Below are positions 25,401 through 40,400 of a stretch of 64,000 nt of DNA, in pieces. How positions within the stretch are numbered: position 1 is the first letter of the stretch; the number at the start of each line of letters is the position of its first letter. The notes beneath the pieces are model-generated. The model saw only the letters and a program-made list of their open reading frames with translations. It was not told the origin of the DNA and made no database searches. Source of the stretch: Membranipora membranacea (taxonomy: Eukaryota > Bryozoa > Gymnolaemata > Cheilostomatida > Membraniporidae); contig OU612074.1 in assembly GCA_914767715.1 (NCBI GenBank), positions 16,416,062 through 16,480,061 on the forward strand, written 5' to 3'. Made by a program: the position numbers and the translations under genes.

Positions 25401-28400
25401 TAGTTCCATCAATGACTGAGCGATTTGAAAGCGAGACCCCTAGAAGGTATCGCTCACTCACTGAGTGAGCAATCAGATTGCAATTTTGGCTATTTCTAAT
25501 TGAAATATCACCCCAGATTGCATGACAAGACAACAAAATAATCTAAACTCCCACTTCTAGGAGCACAGAGTTTAACAAAGGGTTTATCTGCCCCCTTTAG
25601 TGATAAGCCTTTGAGCCATAGAAATTTTTATCAAAGCAGATGGCTTTGAACCATTGATAATGCTATTAATGCAGTTTTAAACTTTTTGCCCAGGCACTAA
25701 GGCTTAAATGATTTGCTCAGGTATGACCGTTATTTTAGATATTAGCCTCTGAACCATAGAAATTTCTATTTGAGCAAAATTTTCAATTGATGTTTTTATC
25801 AAAGCAGGTTTTACACATTTTGCCCAGGCACTTAGGCTTTATTACATTGCTCTGATGAGTGATTGAGGATAACACATAGCCAAAACATTTTTATACAATG
25901 GGGTGTGTTTTTCAGAGTAATCTCCCTTGATTATTTACAGATGAGACCATACTTTTTCAAAATTTTATTTAAGTAAAAACTCCTCGGTTTCTGCTAACTA
26001 CAATTGATATTTTTATTCGGTAATCCGAAAATCTGACCTATATGCTGAAATAAAAAAGTATCGGAAAATCTTAATTTTTAATACAATTAAAATTAAATTA
26101 TAATACATTAAATTATAAAAACCTGATCAATCACAATGAAATTCAGCGTCAGGAAGGAAGGTGACATGAAATGTACAGCTAAGTTTGTTTTGCAAAGAAA
26201 TTCCATATATATATTAAGTTATTGTGTTAAATATAGAATTGTTTTGTATTGCAATAGCATGAAATATATATAATTTTATGTTATTCTGATTTATTTTTCT
26301 GCAATCAATATTTTCAGGTTGGATTTATATAATATTCCAAATTCAAAGCTGGAATATTATTATTTCTTTTTATTTTAATGATAAATTTATTATATTATAT
26401 AATATAATATATATCAAATTATATTCGCAGTCAATTTCTGTCTCATAAAGTGGGTCAGCGTAATCCGCCTATGAAATTTCCCTCATTTTGTTTCTATCTT
26501 AATTTCCCTGGCTGCCAGATTAAAAAGTTTGATCTGCTCCAACAATAGCTTATATAAAAAAGTGCCAATTTATGGTCTCCTCTGTTCAGCGCCCCCTATG
26601 ATAAGGGACAACTCCTGACACAATCCCATTGCATAGACATAGACGAAGCTATGTCTATGGGATTGAATAAAAATGGCTAGTAAAAGCAAAGAAACTGGTG
26701 CTGGCTGTTGCAAGTTTTCTATGTCATAGCATCAACTGCTGCTTTTCATACTACTCCCAAAGAGAAGATCAGGTATGAATCTAGTTAACTTGACAATAAT
26801 TGAGTATTGATGGGCAAAACTGTAGGTGTTTATTGTGTGCAAAAATAGGGCTCAGCTTGCATATAAGCTGTCAGAAGTCCCCTATGAGAACTGCTTCATG
26901 GGCATTGCCATAATACCACCTCAAACTATCGTTTTTGGTGGGATTATTCTACAAGTTTTTATGTATAAAAACATTGTATTTTTCGATTTTGTATTTTGTA
27001 TTTGTATTTGTGTTTTGTATTACTGTATTTTTTATTTCAGAGAATATATAACAGGGCTTAAAGACTTGATCAAGATTGAGGTGGGCATCTCCGGAAATGT
27101 CACAAGTGTCGCAAAAGGTCATACAGCCAATGAAATTTGGGTCGCTTTAAGTGTGGAAGATGGGACAAACAAGCTAGTGAAAGTTACCATCAATAATGAC
27201 AGCCAGACTGAATCACTGGGTAAGGCCATGTTAACCGGCACAATGAACTGAAATGATCAACAATTCTAAATGATAGCTTGGGAGAAGTTTTCACAATCAA
27301 ATTTCTAGACCCATGAATCCGTGAATTCTTGGCCAGGTCTCTTAATTAATGTTAACGGCAATGAGAACAGCCAAGATAAACTCTACCACTGCGGTCTGAG
27401 CGAGGGAATATACTGCAAAACCTGCATGACCTTCTGTTTATCTGTATTTATTACTTATATGTTTTAAGGTCTAGATGGAAGTGACACCAACCCATCTCAT
27501 GCCACCCTTCCCAACCGTACATCTACCCTCACAAGTCCCCTAACCCCTTCAGCAACTCAACCACCCCTTTCAGTAACACAACCATCCGCAGTGTCAACCC
27601 TGCTACTCTCAGAAAAACAATTTATGTGTATTATGCTTCAAATATGTGTAACAACCACAACTACACAGCCACATCAAACTGAACTAGCACCACCTGGCCA
27701 AGTGCTACAAGTGAAAAGACAGATAGACAATAGTAAGGACGGTATGGGTGAAGATTACTCTACTTCTTCCAATGCTGAGTTTGGATCAAGGTGGGAGTTG
27801 TGTAAAGCACTATGCTTTTTCTTAGAGGAGCTCACTTAGCCAATGTGTTTCACGAGGAACTCATTAAAAACTCACTAGAAATTTACTTGGAAGTCACAGG
27901 GTACTCTTGACTTACTTTTTTGACTTATGATGCTGAATGTCTCGTGACACATAGCGGCTCCCATAACAGCTTCCCAGTTGCTTTCCACTTCTCCCTATCT
28001 TTCGCTATATCTGCTGCCTCATTCCAGGTCTTCACACCAACTGTCTTCAATCGCTTCATAACCACTCTCCTCCAAGTTTCTTTCGGTCTTCCTGGCAGTC
28101 TCTTTCCTTCCGGGGCCCAGCCGAGACTTACAGCCATGCTCGAATCCTTTCCCCTTAAAGTGTGCCCCAGATATCGCCATCTTCGACTTTCCACAGTGTG
28201 CTCCATCTTGTGTTGCTTGGTTTTCTCAAGAAGATCCTTGTTGGTAGTCTTATGGAACCATCTCAGCTTTAGTATTCTCCTGGTATACTTAGTTTGGAAG
28301 ACTTGCAGTTTCTCCATTTGAACTTTAGTGAGCTTCCAAGTTTCACATCCATAGAGTAGAACTGATATAACATTAGATTTGAAGATCTTAATCTTCAGAT

Positions 28401-31400
28401 GATTGCTAATTGAAGAACTGTTCCAAACCTTTATTAGTCTGTAAAAGGACACTGTAGCTTTTCTTATACGCTCTGTGACATCACCATCTGATCCTCCACC
28501 CTTGTCTACTTGGCCTCCGAGGTATGTGAACTGTTCAACATACTGTAATTCCACTCCATCAACCTTTATGCTAGAAGATGCTGCAGTATGTACTCCAGCC
28601 TTTAGTACCTTAGTCTTTTCTTTATTTATCCTCAATCCTATGGCCTTTGCTGTTTCTGATAGCTGTTCTGTATAGTCCTGCATGCCTCTCCAAGTCGTAG
28701 CGAAGAGAGCTATGTCATCAGCATAAGCCAAATAATTCAATTTAGTTGTGAAATTCCATCTCAATCCGCTCCTGTGTTGTGCACTGATCTGTTTCATGAT
28801 GAAGTCTGTGGCAATTATAAAGAGGAAAGGGGATATAACACACCCTTGGCGGACTCCTGTCTTGACATCGAACCAAGCTTCTGCTCCCTGTTGCTTCACC
28901 GAACATTTGTAGTTGTCATAAAATATGCGAATGAGACTGATCAACTTGGTAGGTATGCCGTAGTATACTAAAATCTTCCAAAGCGTGTCTCTATGTAGAC
29001 TGTCAAACGCTTTACTAAAATCGATAAAATTCACATATAGGGGGAATCTCCATTCCTGACACTGTTCTAATATATTCCTGAGTGTAAATATATGGTCTGT
29101 GCAGCTTTTACCGGCTCTGAATCCCGCTTGCTCGTCATCTAAAATCTTCTGTTCCTCAAATACTGTAGCGATCCTCAGATGAATTATTTTAAGAAATATT
29201 TTACTGATTACCGGAAGAAGAGTTATTCCTCTCCAATTATTTGGGTAAGCTAGATTTCCTTTCTTTGGCAACTTGATGATTAAACCTCTTCTCCAGTCGT
29301 CCGGAATATGTTCTTCACTCCAAATTTTTCCAAAGAGAATATGTAAAACGCAAGCAATAGTTTCTGTGTTGCATTGTAGGAACTCGGCTGGTATGTTGTC
29401 TACTCCTGGTGCTTTTCCACGCTTTAAACTCCCAATTATTTCAAAAACCTCTGAGTACATAGGCGGGTCCTCAAAGATATCTAAAGTATTCTGCGGTTCA
29501 GGTATGTGTAGATTTACAGTAGGTTCTTCTTGGTTTAATACTGCTCTGAAATGGTCTGTCCAAATTTCCGCTATCTTCTCTTGCTCGGTTACCATAGATC
29601 CATCTTTCTGCTTCAAACTTGCTACTTCTCTTCTTGCTTCACTTGATAGTTCCCTAGTGATGTCGTAAACTGCTTTCATATTGCCTTTATCGGCGGCATC
29701 TTGTGCACACTGAGCTATTGATTCGTAGTAATCTTCTTTATCAGCCTTTACTTGTTGCTTAATTCGTTTATTAAGAAGTCTGTACTGTTGCCCAAATGTT
29801 GCTTTGATACGTTCAGATTTAGTTGACACAATCTTACAATGCAGTTCCTGTCTCGAGCCAATTAGATTCCATGTGTTCTCCGACATCCACTTTGCTGGAC
29901 TCCTTCTTTTCACCTTTCCTAGAACTGATGCTGCAGTATCATCATAAGTATCCTTAATATCTGTCCACAGTTCCTCTATCTGCTTGTCATCTGCTTGATT
30001 CAGTAATACTTGGAATCCATTTTCAATTTCAATGGAGAACTCATCCTTAACATCACTCAGCTTCAGCTTTGCTCTGTTCCATGCTGGGTTACTCCTAGTT
30101 GATACTGACTTGGCGCAGGATAGTTTGAGATTGATCTTGGTTATTACAAGAGAATGATCTGTTGATACATCAGCCGACCTCATCACACGTACATCACTCA
30201 TAGAGCTCCTCCATTTCATGTTTATAAGTACATGATCAATTTGATTCTGATGTCCTGTAGGCGATGTCCAAGTAAACACTGCAGAGTAATTGGGAGTAAG
30301 AAGCATCATACATGAATTTGGCAAATCATTATTTGTGGCCTAGCCCTAATTTATCACAAACACATAAGGCATCATCAGTTGTGTGCAATCACAACAGGAC
30401 CTCCAGCTGAACAGCGAAACGAAGGGTTAGTAGAAGCAGTTAACATTAATAACTTAGAAGCACGGCAGTCACAGCAGATCCACGTCCGGAGAGAAGTAAA
30501 AAGACAGATAGACAGTATAAAGGACGATATGGGTGAAGACTACTCTACTTCCTCCAATGCTGAGTTTGGATCAAGGTTTGAGTTTCCCATAGTTGGCTCT
30601 ATGTTGGTTTAGCATTTATTGTGCTTGGAACTAGATTCAATTTATTCAACTGAAAGGTGACAACACAACCGTAAATCTCATAGTTCTGATATCAAAGAAT
30701 CATACTCATAGTCATAGTGAGGATATCATAGCGTTGACACCCTAGCGCCTTAATCAAATGATACAGATGTTTCAAATATGCTAGTTTTCGTCATTCTTAT
30801 ATTCACAATTTTGTCATACTGTCCTTAAGATCTTACGTCATGCGATTTAGATATCATGCTCATTTTCCGATTGCATTATAAATAACCTCATACAGTGAAA
30901 AATACTTTCAATCAATGCAAGAAAACTTTTGATTGACAACTGATGATGACTTATGTGATTGTGGTTCATTAGGGCCAGGCCACAAATAATGATGTGTCCA
31001 ATTCATGTATGATGCTTCTTACTCCCAATTACTCCGCAGTGAGTACCCAGTGATTTCCCAGTGAGCTCCCAGTGATTTTCTTGTTAATTTCCACAGACTG
31101 TCTTTATTAATGGCAGCAGGCAAAAAATTCAACTTCACAGCTATTGATGAATAAGATTTGAGTTCTTTCTAAAAGTTGAAGTCAGATTCCTTGTTTCAAT
31201 TCGCAATGCGGGTTTCCACCTTAGAAGCTGTGTAACCATTAAATGTGCATGTAAATACAGACACCGTCCATGGTGAATTCATCATACAACCTATGGCAAG
31301 TAGAGTGACAAGATTCCCAAAAAACAACATTTGTACCAAGATATGAAGACTAGATATGCTTTGTTTATCTTCAGAGAAGAGCAAGGCCCATCAAACTGGG

Positions 31401-34400
31401 GCAAGGCAGCATCTACGCAGCTTCAAAAAAAAGACGCAGAAGGGAATTTGGAGAAAAAAATAACAGATTTTGGAGGTGTACTTTTGTCTGACACAGATCT
31501 TCAAGAGGACCAAGGTAAGCTTCTAAAGATTCAAAGCCCTGATAGTTTGTAGTGTATTTGTGCTCATCAGGGAGCTAAGTTTGTTATGAGATTATAAGAA
31601 ATTAAAATAATCTTCAATAATTGAAAAATAAATAAAATTAAAAAATTGAATTAAAAATAAATACAACAGAAACAATTAAAATAATTTAAACACTAAAAAG
31701 TATTAAAAAAAGAAAATCTCTGAAGGTTGAGTTGATTTGATTATCTTTATTTATGGCACTATTCATCATTTACCCTGTTTTCCTTCTCTTGGTTTTGTGT
31801 GATTCCATTGCTGATCATGCTATGTTAGTAAGAGTGATGTGTTTGTAATCGCCCAAGCTACTGCTTCACTCAATATCAGGATATACCATCAGCACATGAC
31901 AAATTATTATTGTATAGCAGCCAAACTAAAGCCTTGCCCATCTTTTGAATACTACTACAAAAGATACAAAGCAATTAATAGTAGGCCTGTTACAACAAAA
32001 CACAGTTGGTGAATGAGATGACGTCATTAGACAACCTGTATACATCTAAGTTAGCTTGAGAAATCAACAAAATAACCAATTAAAAGATCCATTGCAAAAT
32101 AATGTTTTCTGAAGCCTCCTGGAAGGCCCAGATACAAAGACGATAGCTGCAAATATCACAGTTATATTTAGCACAAACTGGACATTGAACTGCATTCTTT
32201 GAAACCTCCGATGATATGAAGACATCATATTTTTATCAGATGCATATGAATTGGAATTGGGCGTCGTCAAGCGGCAAGTCAGTGATACTACTGTTGATAC
32301 TGTTATTGCTGAGACTACGACCGCAGAAGAACCACCAACAACAAGTATGATTTTACTCATTCACTCATCTATCACCACTTGGTGATGCCTACTTACTTTC
32401 AAATCATGCCATTGCATTGTTAAGTCCATTGTCCTATGCCTATCGCATCGGAGTTGTCCTCTGTTGGACCCACAAACATGTCAATCTATTTCCCTTGATG
32501 TCAGGATGCACAAGCTAGGTTATTTATATTTTCCTCATTGTAATGTCTATTAATTGAGTCTTAGTAATCACATTCATTTGCTCCCCAAATGCAGTACTCT
32601 TGTCTAATTATTACTAATATTCTCACATATTCTAGGGTTTGACCAACTAAGTATACGATATATGATGGATGTGATGATCCTTAGGCCAAATTATTTTATT
32701 TTATATTTATTGTAGATCTGTATGTTATCGATGAGGAATTGTCATTTCCCCGACTCATCTCCTCAATCGATACATACTCCGGACCTTCTGGTGCCAATTT
32801 CATTGCAGCGGCGGAGGAGAACTGTGTTCGGTTGTTACGGTTGAACAGTTCAGCACATTTATGGAACAGTACCGAGCAGATAGGTTTGTAACAGCTTTAA
32901 CGCGCAAAATTGATTCCCTTGGTTCACTGGGAGAAGGAGGTGGCTTAGTTTGTTAGAGCGCCGGACTTTAGAACGCAAGTTTTGGGTTCAAGTCCCACTG
33001 CAGTCCATTGTATACTCTGGATTGTTGGACCCGCAGGTGTGCTCGGACCTGCCTAGAAACAGAGAGCCAATTGGCGCAGATATTGCGGCCTCGCCCTTAA
33101 GGCACCCCTATCTTGCCACCCATTCTCCGGGATGTGGTGAGTGATGAAACCTTGCGATTTTAACCGATGATTTTCTTAGTCAACATCGGACAACACTTCA
33201 TGATATTTACTTTTGAAATAAGCTCCACATGCTCACAAAAGCCAAAAAATAAGGATACTAAGGACACATGTCAAATTAACTGGGTGAGAAAATGGGAATG
33301 TTATCCAATAGGAGCTATAACTTTAGAAAACAGTAGGTATAATGCTAAGTATATAGACATATTTTTAGACAAGTTACCTTTGATTCTCTCTCTGATGGTA
33401 AATTTAGGTGCATTGAACTGTTTTTATCCTTTGCTTAAGAAACTTTTCAGCTGGAACCAGTACTAGGGATAATAATACGCTATCTTGAATCTGAAAAGGG
33501 AAAAAACAATACTATGACCATTGATATTATTTCTTGGATTGTGGTGAAAAACACTGTATGGCTATTTGTGGAGAAATAACATCAGTAAATAACTTTGGGT
33601 CAGTAATTGGATATACCTAAAGTTCTAGTAGCTTTAAAGTTATGAACGTCATGACTTTCAAGAAATGACCCTCGAAAACTCAGGGAGGCCACTTAACAAA
33701 TGATTACAAGGGGTCAGCTGTAGCATTACCATTTTTTTTAGTTTTAGACGATCAGCTCAGAAACTAAAAATCATAGAAGATTCGCTTGGAAAGCGATTTG
33801 AGTAACTTGCTAGTAGATAATGTTAAGGTCATGCTATTGACTCAAAATAATCAAATATCGTTTTGACATTTTCAGGTCTGTGTGATGAATCAGGCTTTGA
33901 GACCGGCTCTTCTGAAGAAACTAAACTGCAGGCCATAAAGCGAATCGATGTTGTAGTGAATGACAATGTCGATGCGACTCCCGTAATCTTTATTTTGTGT
34001 GGTGATACCGAAGATCAGAAGGTTTGTATGTCGTGTTCCATGCATAGGAAGTATTAAAAGCAAACTTTAAAATCTCAATGGGTAAGGCATGGGTCTTTCA
34101 ATAGAGAGGTCCTGTGTTCGATTCCCGACGGACCACGGTGCTGTCAGGACAAGCATCAGACCTCAAATGCTCTTGTGCCCCATCAGGATCCAGTCCATAG
34201 ACCCGTACTGATACCATAAACAAACAAAAAACAAACAACATCAAGGTTTCTCACACAGTATCACAGTATAAAGTCTATAAATGGACATGAGTTTCTTTTA
34301 TAGTCTCAACGATCAAAGAAGATCACACTGGATGATACCCTTATAGGCAGAGGCATCTTTTAAAGCAGTGTTTTATGTCCTTGAAACGTACACAATAAGT

Positions 34401-37400
34401 TAATGAGGTTCTGATTGGCATGTGAATTACACTACTCTCTGATGCCTTATAAGCTCTGTTGCCAATGACTTAGGCATGGAATGAAGGGAAGAAGTATATT
34501 CAGACATACACTTTGCAAAAGTTGTCTTGACATTTAACTATGCCCATATTCAGCTTGCCAAAATATGTCGCTGTTGATCTCATACTCTCTTAATAATAGT
34601 CAATCATAATATTATATAATGATGTAATAAATGATGACAATAATTTCTGTATTAGCTTGAAACATTTTTGTCCAATTTTGGATACAACTGTCAATCTACA
34701 GTGTTTTCTATGAGCGTATTCTATGCTGCTCTCATTTCCTTAGTTTTTATCTGAAACAGGGCTCAACCATAGACCTGATAACAATAAGTCTGCGGGCTGA
34801 ACGGCTGATGCTTACAATAACAGTTTCACATCACTCGGTATACAGTGCTGTACCATAATGTTTTCAGGGAGGAATATTACGCAAAGATTTGGGAGGAGAA
34901 TCAGAAAGCACTGTGTGCCTAACCATCGACACAGATGGGAATCCCAGAGAGAATTACATTGCTGACTTTGCTGTGGATTCCACTGGAGATGAGATATTCA
35001 TACTGACCTCAAACTGTGAGCTGCTAACCATAATGGTCAAAACACACTTGAAGGTTGCAACCCCAGAGGTTTGCACAACGTCATCATTGTTAACATATAT
35101 GCTGACAGCAGCCTTTGCTGATCCTCAGAGGTTTGATCAGCGGTTGCAACCTCACAGTGCAGAGCGGTTCGCATGACGTCACATTACTAACATATGAGCC
35201 TCAGCTGATCCTCAGAGGATTGATATATATATAAAACTCATTGACCCAGGATCCGTTGAGGTTGCAACCTCTCAAGCGTGTTTAGACCATTAAAGTGTTT
35301 AGCAGAACATAACCACCGTTCATACCATAGTAATAGCAATGGATAACAAAACGAAATTCAAATGCACAAGGTCATTATTGAAAGGTATAACCGAATTCAA
35401 AGTGCAAATCTCAGGGTCTAGAAGGGTCTAAAGTATACTATCTCCCATGTTACAGATTATTTGCAAAAATTATTTGCCTAGACTACCTTTGACTAATATT
35501 GATGTGTCATAATTTCTAGTGAAGGTATAGCAGGCTGGTAACCAGGGCTGGGCTTACTGTAATTCTGCTAGCGCATCATCATTAACTGTTAATCTGTAAC
35601 AGGGAAGATAACATACCTTAGACCCTGGTTGCCCGCACTTTAAAATCGGTTATTTCATTCACTAAATTTGTTAAGCGAGTAAATTTTTTTTTGTTCATTG
35701 TTAATTATGGAATTTGGTTGTGTTTTGCTTTCTTAAAAACTTTTAAGAGAGCGTTCTAAAAATAGAGAAACAAGAATTCATAAGGGAGAGAGAAATTTTG
35801 TTAATTAACCACATCGTTGATTCTTAATTTTTTAATTTATGCTTCTCTTGGCGACACACAATGATTCTAGTTGTCAGAAAAGAGAAGCTTCAGTCTTTAA
35901 ATTACTGTTGCCACTTTTAAATTGGTGAACGGATATGATAGGCCTTAGAAACTTGAGTTCTAAGAACAGACTCACAATAACATGCTCTCAAACCATTAAA
36001 TTATAGTTGAGCTTTACACCATGAGTGGAAGCTGTGAGTTCTTGATGTTACTAAGCGAATCCCTCTCATCACAAGTTTCTCCAGGCAATGACCTTGATAG
36101 CGATGGTGTGATAGCACTAAGCAATAACAACAAGAACCTGGTGATCAACACAGCAGGATCAGCTTTCTACCTTGCAGATATTGAGAAAGCTAAAATTCAG
36201 GCCAGGTATGAAACGTGATTCAAGCTCTTCAATTCATAACGTTAATCCAGTTGCAAGGACTGCAAACAGAAACCAGTCGCAAGCGTTCAGCTTTCACCAG
36301 AATAAAATAAACAAATTTTGAGTTGATGTTGGAAAATGTTCATAAATCTGCCCCTTTCCCCCAAAGGTGCAGTACTATGGTAGAATGGTAGTCAAGAAAT
36401 AAAATGTAGCAACGGTGAATCCCGGTTTTCAAAACTCTGACAACTTCCTACACTGATTTTTTTACTATATACTGTTTATTGCGCAATAGGCACTATGCAC
36501 TAAAAATTACACGCCATTCACTATTCAATACTCCTCAATAAAATGGGGAATCCATTGTTTGCTTGAATGTTTGATTGTTGCTTGTATCTTTGCCGTCTTA
36601 GGTTTCAATCGAATGATTGGACGCTTGGCGTTTATATGTCAGAAGTATGTAACCGTTGTGAGGTGATACAAATAGACCAAAAAGTTGATGAACCAGGCAC
36701 TATTCTCTACACCACAGTGCATGGCCTGTATGCCACCACTGGGTCTGACACCAACTTATTATATGAAGAGGAACATATTCATTTTGCTCAGATTAACGGA
36801 TCTCACATTGCCATGACAATTCCTATGAAATTATGTGTGAAGCTGTTAGACATTAGAGAAGGTGACTCAACCATCTTTGCCGGAGGTGATTGCCATGGTA
36901 ACCCACTTCGAAGTATGATTCAGGAAGGCTTGCCAGCAGATGGTGTCAGAAACGACGCTCATTTTACTTTTCCATGGGCAATTATCCTGGACATTAAGGA
37001 TGCCAATCGATTATTTCTTACAGATGTAAAATTGGGCAGAACAGTCATCCGGTCCATTGTCATTGACACTTACAATGTAACAACTTTTGCAGTGACTCAT
37101 GCATTAGGCATAAACGTTGCACAGCAACCATCAACAGGTGACCTCTTTGTCCGTCATGACTCAGGATTACTGAAAGTCTCATACCTTGACCACTCAGAGA
37201 GTGAAATCAGCCACGATGAAGGAAACCATGAAGGATTTTTTACAGCCATTTCTATATCTAAGGAACTTGTGTTCTTGAACGACAGATTCTTGCTTTTGAC
37301 TGATGTTAGTCATAATGATATTCAAGTAATGGACCTGGTTGCAAACACAACCATATCCATTTGTTCAGAAGAGAGTGAGCCAAAAATGGCAGGAAACAAC

Positions 37401-40400
37401 ACGTCCTGTCCGATAAGCAGCCCCAAGGGTATAACATTAATGAATGGCACAATCTACATCACCACTCGCAGTGAAGAGTCAGTTGGTATTGTTACATTAA
37501 CCCATCACCTCCAAAGAACAAGTGAGTACTCGATTCCTGCTTGTATTTCTTTACTGTTTTTGTTGCAGGATGGAACATATCATAACAAAATTTCACTCGA
37601 GAATGAGATTTCTCTGGCCTGGGCGATCAAAGTACTGACTCACAATAGCCTCTCTGCCCTGCCAGGCATAAGAAATCTATAAACTACTTATTGAATTCTC
37701 AGGTCCACAGCCATGTGGTGACGCAAATTATAGTGATGCTATGTGCATCTTAGAAGAATGTGTTGATGATCAAGCCGGCGTTGCATGCAACTATTCGGGT
37801 TTGGAGACACGTTCACTGTTCTTCTTGCAAGAAAGCTCATCAGAACTTGTTTTACAAGGCACAGGAAACAGCGGAAGTGTCATTTATTCCATGGAGTTTC
37901 AAACAGAAGGCAAGTCAAATTAAATGTAGTCATTCCGCCTGCTTCAAGATTGCGGGATGTTCTTCCTGCAAAGTCAGATGTTCAAGAACCCTATACTATA
38001 TAACAATAACAGATAGTTTACAGTTTAATTCTCAATCGAATGGAAAGCTTTCATCAGTGTATCATCATCAGAGTGACATAATTATAAGGCATTACGCATC
38101 AGACTTCTTTATTCGCAATGATGTTTTTGTTGACATTCTTGCCCGATTGCCTAACAATTAAGAAAAGAAATTTAATATTGAGGCCCCATAGATATAGCAC
38201 AGAAGAGGTTAATGCTGCAAGGTCTGGCAAAGCTTCAAACCACTGTAGCTAGAAAAGCATTCCCAGGTTTACCACATCTTAGTTTAAATTTGTCTCAGCA
38301 GAGAGTTGCGGGCTCTTGTGAACAAGGCAGTGAAGACTCTCTGCACAGGAGCTTTTAAAGATGGCATAAGTTGATGCAGTTGTCAAGCAGTGTAAACTTT
38401 TACTCCGCCTACGTGATGTTCTAATTTCCTTATTTCATTGCCTCATGCTTATATTTTTTTCTTGTGCAAATAATTTGCCATGAGGTGAGAATTTTGAGAT
38501 TGATGCCTCAATTTAGTTATCTTCAAAAGCTACACACTGACCTATGTGAATTTGTGCAGTAATTTTAGGATCTTTTTGATCACAACATGGAAAAAACCTT
38601 TGTTATTATGATTTTAGGTGGGGAGGTTATTGAAAGTACAACAGAGATGAGGTAGGTTTGATCACACATATTGTGATCGATGAACTAGTTCATCGTTGTG
38701 ACACAAATGGCAAACATTAAATGCTTCACCAGTCCTGTATGTTATTTGGCTCTTAACAAAAAGTTATCGTTTCGGCTGTTTACGTGTTTTCAAGTTTACT
38801 TACCTTATCTTTATTAAATTTAGTACTCAAGACATGGTCACTCAATCTGACGTCACCACAGTCACCACAACAACATCAGATTCATCAACTCAAGACTCAC
38901 CAGAAACAGCCACCACAACTACACTAGATCCATCAACTCCCGAATCACTAGACGCAGTCACCACAACTACACCAGATCCATCAACTCTAGAGTAAGTTTT
39001 ATTGGGGATGTAGCAGCGATTTTTGCTACCACTGGCATTGGTAATATTAAAGTTGTGTTTGCTAGCCATGAATTTCACATTTTAAGGTGAACTCTTGCTC
39101 CCTTTCTCCGAGATGGCAGCAGTAATTTGCAACCAATACTAATTGCTGCTTGCATCTCAAACTTGAAACTTTGATAGCACATCGAGTGCATGTTACCTTT
39201 TCACAACTGACCAGGTGATAGCAGGATCGGTAAAGAGTCAGAATATCATTTATAAACCTTGGCATCAGAGGATCGTCCTTTTTTTTTGACAGTGGCCGTC
39301 TATTTTAATGCATTAGTGGAACTTTTTTTTCGAATAGTGTCACAAAAATTATGAAAAATATGAAAAAAGAAAGCTTCAGAATCCCGAAGCTGTCCTTGTG
39401 AATCCTGTAGTTGTTTACATTGATGCCCTGTCAGTTTTTTATCCAAGCCCAAATGAACCACATCAACCCATTCTGACCTTCATATTAAAGGATCCATGTA
39501 TGTTACACGGCCCCTTTAATAAATTAGATAATTAACTGCTCGTTTACTCATTTGCTTTGCTCTATGTTTATTTGTTTCTTTTTTTTGTCATCCTAGGTTT
39601 CTACCATACGATCCCATGCTTTCCCTCTATATGTCGGATGTATGGAACTGTGAAATAACTCAGATGGACATGAAAGTTGATGAACCCGGCACTATTCTGT
39701 TTGCCTCATTTGGTAGTTTGTATTCAACCAATGGATCCAGCACAACAAAATTACATGATGGCGAAATGTTTGGCATAATGACTTGGTTCGCTCAAATTAA
39801 TGGGACTCACATTGCTATGACACTTACTGGTGTGCAATGCACTAAGCTGCTAGAAATTGGAGCAGGAAATGCAGCCTTCTTAGCTGGAGATTATTGTAAC
39901 GGCTCCATCTTCTCTAACGAAATTGATCGAGCAGATGGTGTGAAACATGAAGCTCGTTTCTCTTTGCTGTACGCAATCATCCTCGACATTAAGGATGCTA
40001 ACCGATTAATACTGACTGATTTACATATGACAGATATCTCATTGGCAATACGGTCAATTGATATTGACACTGCCAACGTAACCACAATTGAATCCCTTCC
40101 ATCGATAATGGGCCTGAATATTGTTCAGCAACCATCAACAGGAGACTTCTATATCGACCATTTACTAGGCTTACTAAAAGTTTCTTACATTGACCAGTCA
40201 ACTACAGATGTCAGCTTCGAGTCTGCAGCACCATCAAAATCAACTTGGGACATGTTCACTATGTTCGCTAATACCAAAGGACTTGTGTTCTTGAATGACA
40301 GGACATTACTTTTGACTGATGTTTACAGAAGTGTGATACAAGTTGTTGATTTGGTTGAAAACACAACAGAATCAATTTGTTCGGGAGAGAGTGAGCCTGA

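Noticed and set aside
28475-29668. Plus-strand frames across 27.9-29.7 kb
   Set aside because: They are antisense shadows of the LINE reverse transcriptase.
35016-35176. Extension of exon 9 to a stop at 35176
   Set aside because: The extra part is MITE sequence, and the phase needed by exon 10 is met by the donor at 35016.
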